Source: Thiomonas sp. FB-Cd (GTDB lineage: Bacteria; Pseudomonadota; Gammaproteobacteria; Burkholderiales; Burkholderiaceae_C). From it: 64,000 nucleotides of DNA. Location of the stretch: the NCBI RefSeq assembly GCF_000733775.1, contig NZ_JPOE01000002.1:682001-746000 (forward strand). The letters run 5' to 3'. Position numbers and translations under genes: made by a program. This document shows positions 62,931 through 64,000 of this stretch, in pieces (within the stretch, counting starts at the first letter, position 1; each line of letters begins with the position of its first letter). A model generated the notes under the pieces. The model was not told the DNA's origin. It worked only from the letters and a program-made list of their open reading frames with translations, and made no database searches.

Positions 62931-64000
62931 TTAGAGCACTTCAAAGAGCCCTGCCGCGCCTTGGCCGCCCCCGATGCACATGGTGACAACGACATATTTG
63001 ACACCGCGGCGCTTTCCCTCGATCAGCGCATGGCCCACAAGGCGCGCACCCGATACGCCGTAGGGATGGCCGACGGCGATCGCACCGCCGTTGACATTGA
63101 GGCGCTCGTCCGGGATGCCGAGCTTGTCACGGCAGTAGATGACTTGCACGGCGAACGCTTCATTGAGTTCCCACAGTCCGATGTCGTCAACTTTGAGCCC
63201 GGCGCGCTGCAGCAGGCGTGGTACCGCGAACACGGGGCCGATGCCCATTTCGTCTGGCTCGCAGCCGGCCACGGCAAAGCCGCGGAACGCGCCAAGGGGC
63301 TCGACGCCGCGCTGTTCAGCGAGCCGCGCGTTCATGACAACGCACGCCGAGGCGCCGTCGGAAAACTGGCTGGCGTTGCCGGCAGCAATGACGCCGCCAG
63401 GCATGGCGGGGCGAATCTTCGACACGCCTTCATAGCTCGTGTCTGCGCGAATGCCCTCGTCCGTGGCCAGCGTGACCTCGCGGGTGACCATCTGGCCAGT
63501 GACCTTGTCAGCAGCAGCGGTACGAACGGTGATGGGCACGATCTCATCAGCGAACCTGCCCGCCGCCAGCGCTTGCGCGGCTCGTTGCTGGCTGCGCGCG
63601 CCATACTCGTCCTGCTGTTGGCGTGAAATCGCGTAGCGCTTGGCTACGGCCTCTGCGGTCTGCACCATGTTCCAGTAGATGGTCGGCTTGTGCTCCACCA
63701 GCCAGGCATCACGCAACATGTGTTTGTTGGCGCGGTCATTCTGCACGCAGGAAATGGACTCGACGCCACCTGCGACCATCACTGGCACCTGATCCACGAT
63801 GACCCTGTGTGAGGCCATCGCGATTGCCTGCAGGCCTGAGGAGCAGAAACGATTCACGGTGACGCCACCGGCCGTGACCGGAAGCCCCGCACGCAGCGCG
63901 ATCTGTCTCGCAATATTGTTGCCAGTCGGGCCCTCCGGGTACGCGCAGCCCATGATGCAATCTTCCACCTCATCGGGCGCAATGCCGGCGCGTTGTACCG
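62931..64000 (-). CDS. Acetyl-CoA C-acyltransferase (thiolase), 5' end outside window
   Basis: At least 356 residues. The frame stays open to the window edge ([18 protein letters not shown]…), so the N-terminus is missing. Nucleophile cysteine in [30 protein letters not shown], histidine in [11 protein letters not shown] and base cysteine in [11 protein letters not shown]. Performs the final thiolysis in the beta-oxidation-like pathway encoded by this operon. Confidence 0.95.
   Translation of the reverse strand, partial: VQRAGIAPDEVEDCIMGCAYPEGPTGNNIARQIALRAGLPVTAGGVTVNRFCSSGLQAIAMASHRVIVDQVPVMVAGGVESISCVQNDRANKHMLRDAWLVEHKPTIYWNMVQTAEAVAKRYAISRQQQDEYGARSQQRAAQALAAGRFADEIVPITVRTAAADKVTGQMVTREVTLATDEGIRADTSYEGVSKIRPAMPGGVIAAGNASQFSDGASACVVMNARLAEQRGVEPLGAFRGFAVAGCEPDEMGIGPVFAVPRLLQRAGLKVDDIGLWELNEAFAVQVIYCRDKLGIPDERLNVNGGAIAVGHPYGVSGARLVGHALIEGKRRGVKYVVVTMCIGGGQGAAGLFEVL

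Overview
The window is GC-rich DNA with dense gene packing. It reads like a Burkholderiales-type betaproteobacterium: branched-chain ABC transporter, acyl-CoA genes, rubrerythrin/rubredoxin pair, CtpE-like ATPases and many IS remnants. This taxonomic call is an inference from gene content, not from a marker gene. No rRNA, tRNA or CRISPR array was seen.

Layout. 1-278 is the end of an IS630-type element. 392-6766 holds two two-component systems and two COG4705-type membrane proteins plus a PepSY protein. 6986-10879 encodes a free PAP2 phosphatase and then a P-type ATPase fused to a C-terminal PAP2 domain. 11088-17871 (minus strand) is an operon blaI-like > M56 peptidase > membrane fusion protein > RND pump > outer-membrane factor (module A). 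17947-18583 is an IS scrapyard. 18704-23998 is a tnsA-tnsB-tnsC-tniQ cluster of a Tn7-like transposon, with repeated end motifs at 24131-24382. 24527-29247 holds a thioesterase, a degraded mobile-element scar, a Bax-inhibitor-1 family protein, a YchJ-like protein, a lipoprotein and a CapA-like protein. 29806-41172 is module B, a second diverged copy of module A together with its own ATPase-PAP2 fusion; its RND gene is split by a complete IS630-family element at 35497-36609. 41330-42195 is a broken TnpB gene. 42650-44415 is a rubrerythrin-rubredoxin-reductase operon. 45239-48667 are single metabolic, transport, redox and lipoprotein genes. 49144-64000 is a long minus-strand run: thiolase, acyl-CoA dehydrogenase, SDR, patatin, MDR reductase, APH-like kinase, second acyl-CoA dehydrogenase, hydrolase remnant, acyl-CoA synthetase and a complete LIV-type ABC transporter.

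How the parts fit. The two modules share gene order, protein lengths and an identical operator dyad (TACGAC-N4-GTCGTA) lying between the -35 and -10 of each blaI-like promoter. I infer a BlaI/M56-controlled envelope or efflux stress system that pairs a tripartite RND pump with an ATPase-PAP2 fusion. The M56 proteins lack a penicillin-binding sensor domain, so the signal is unknown. The right-hand operon looks like uptake and CoA-dependent degradation of an organic acid; the adjacent APH-like and ACAD genes recall the fused ACAD10/11 and the Lva levulinate pathway, suggesting a 4-hydroxyacyl-CoA type substrate.

Caution: three genes in the first 15 kb (a histidine kinase, a COG4705 protein and the module A RND pump) each carry one apparent lost C on the plus strand. 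Adding one base back restores full-length homologous frames in all three, so sequencing error in C/G runs is a real possibility.
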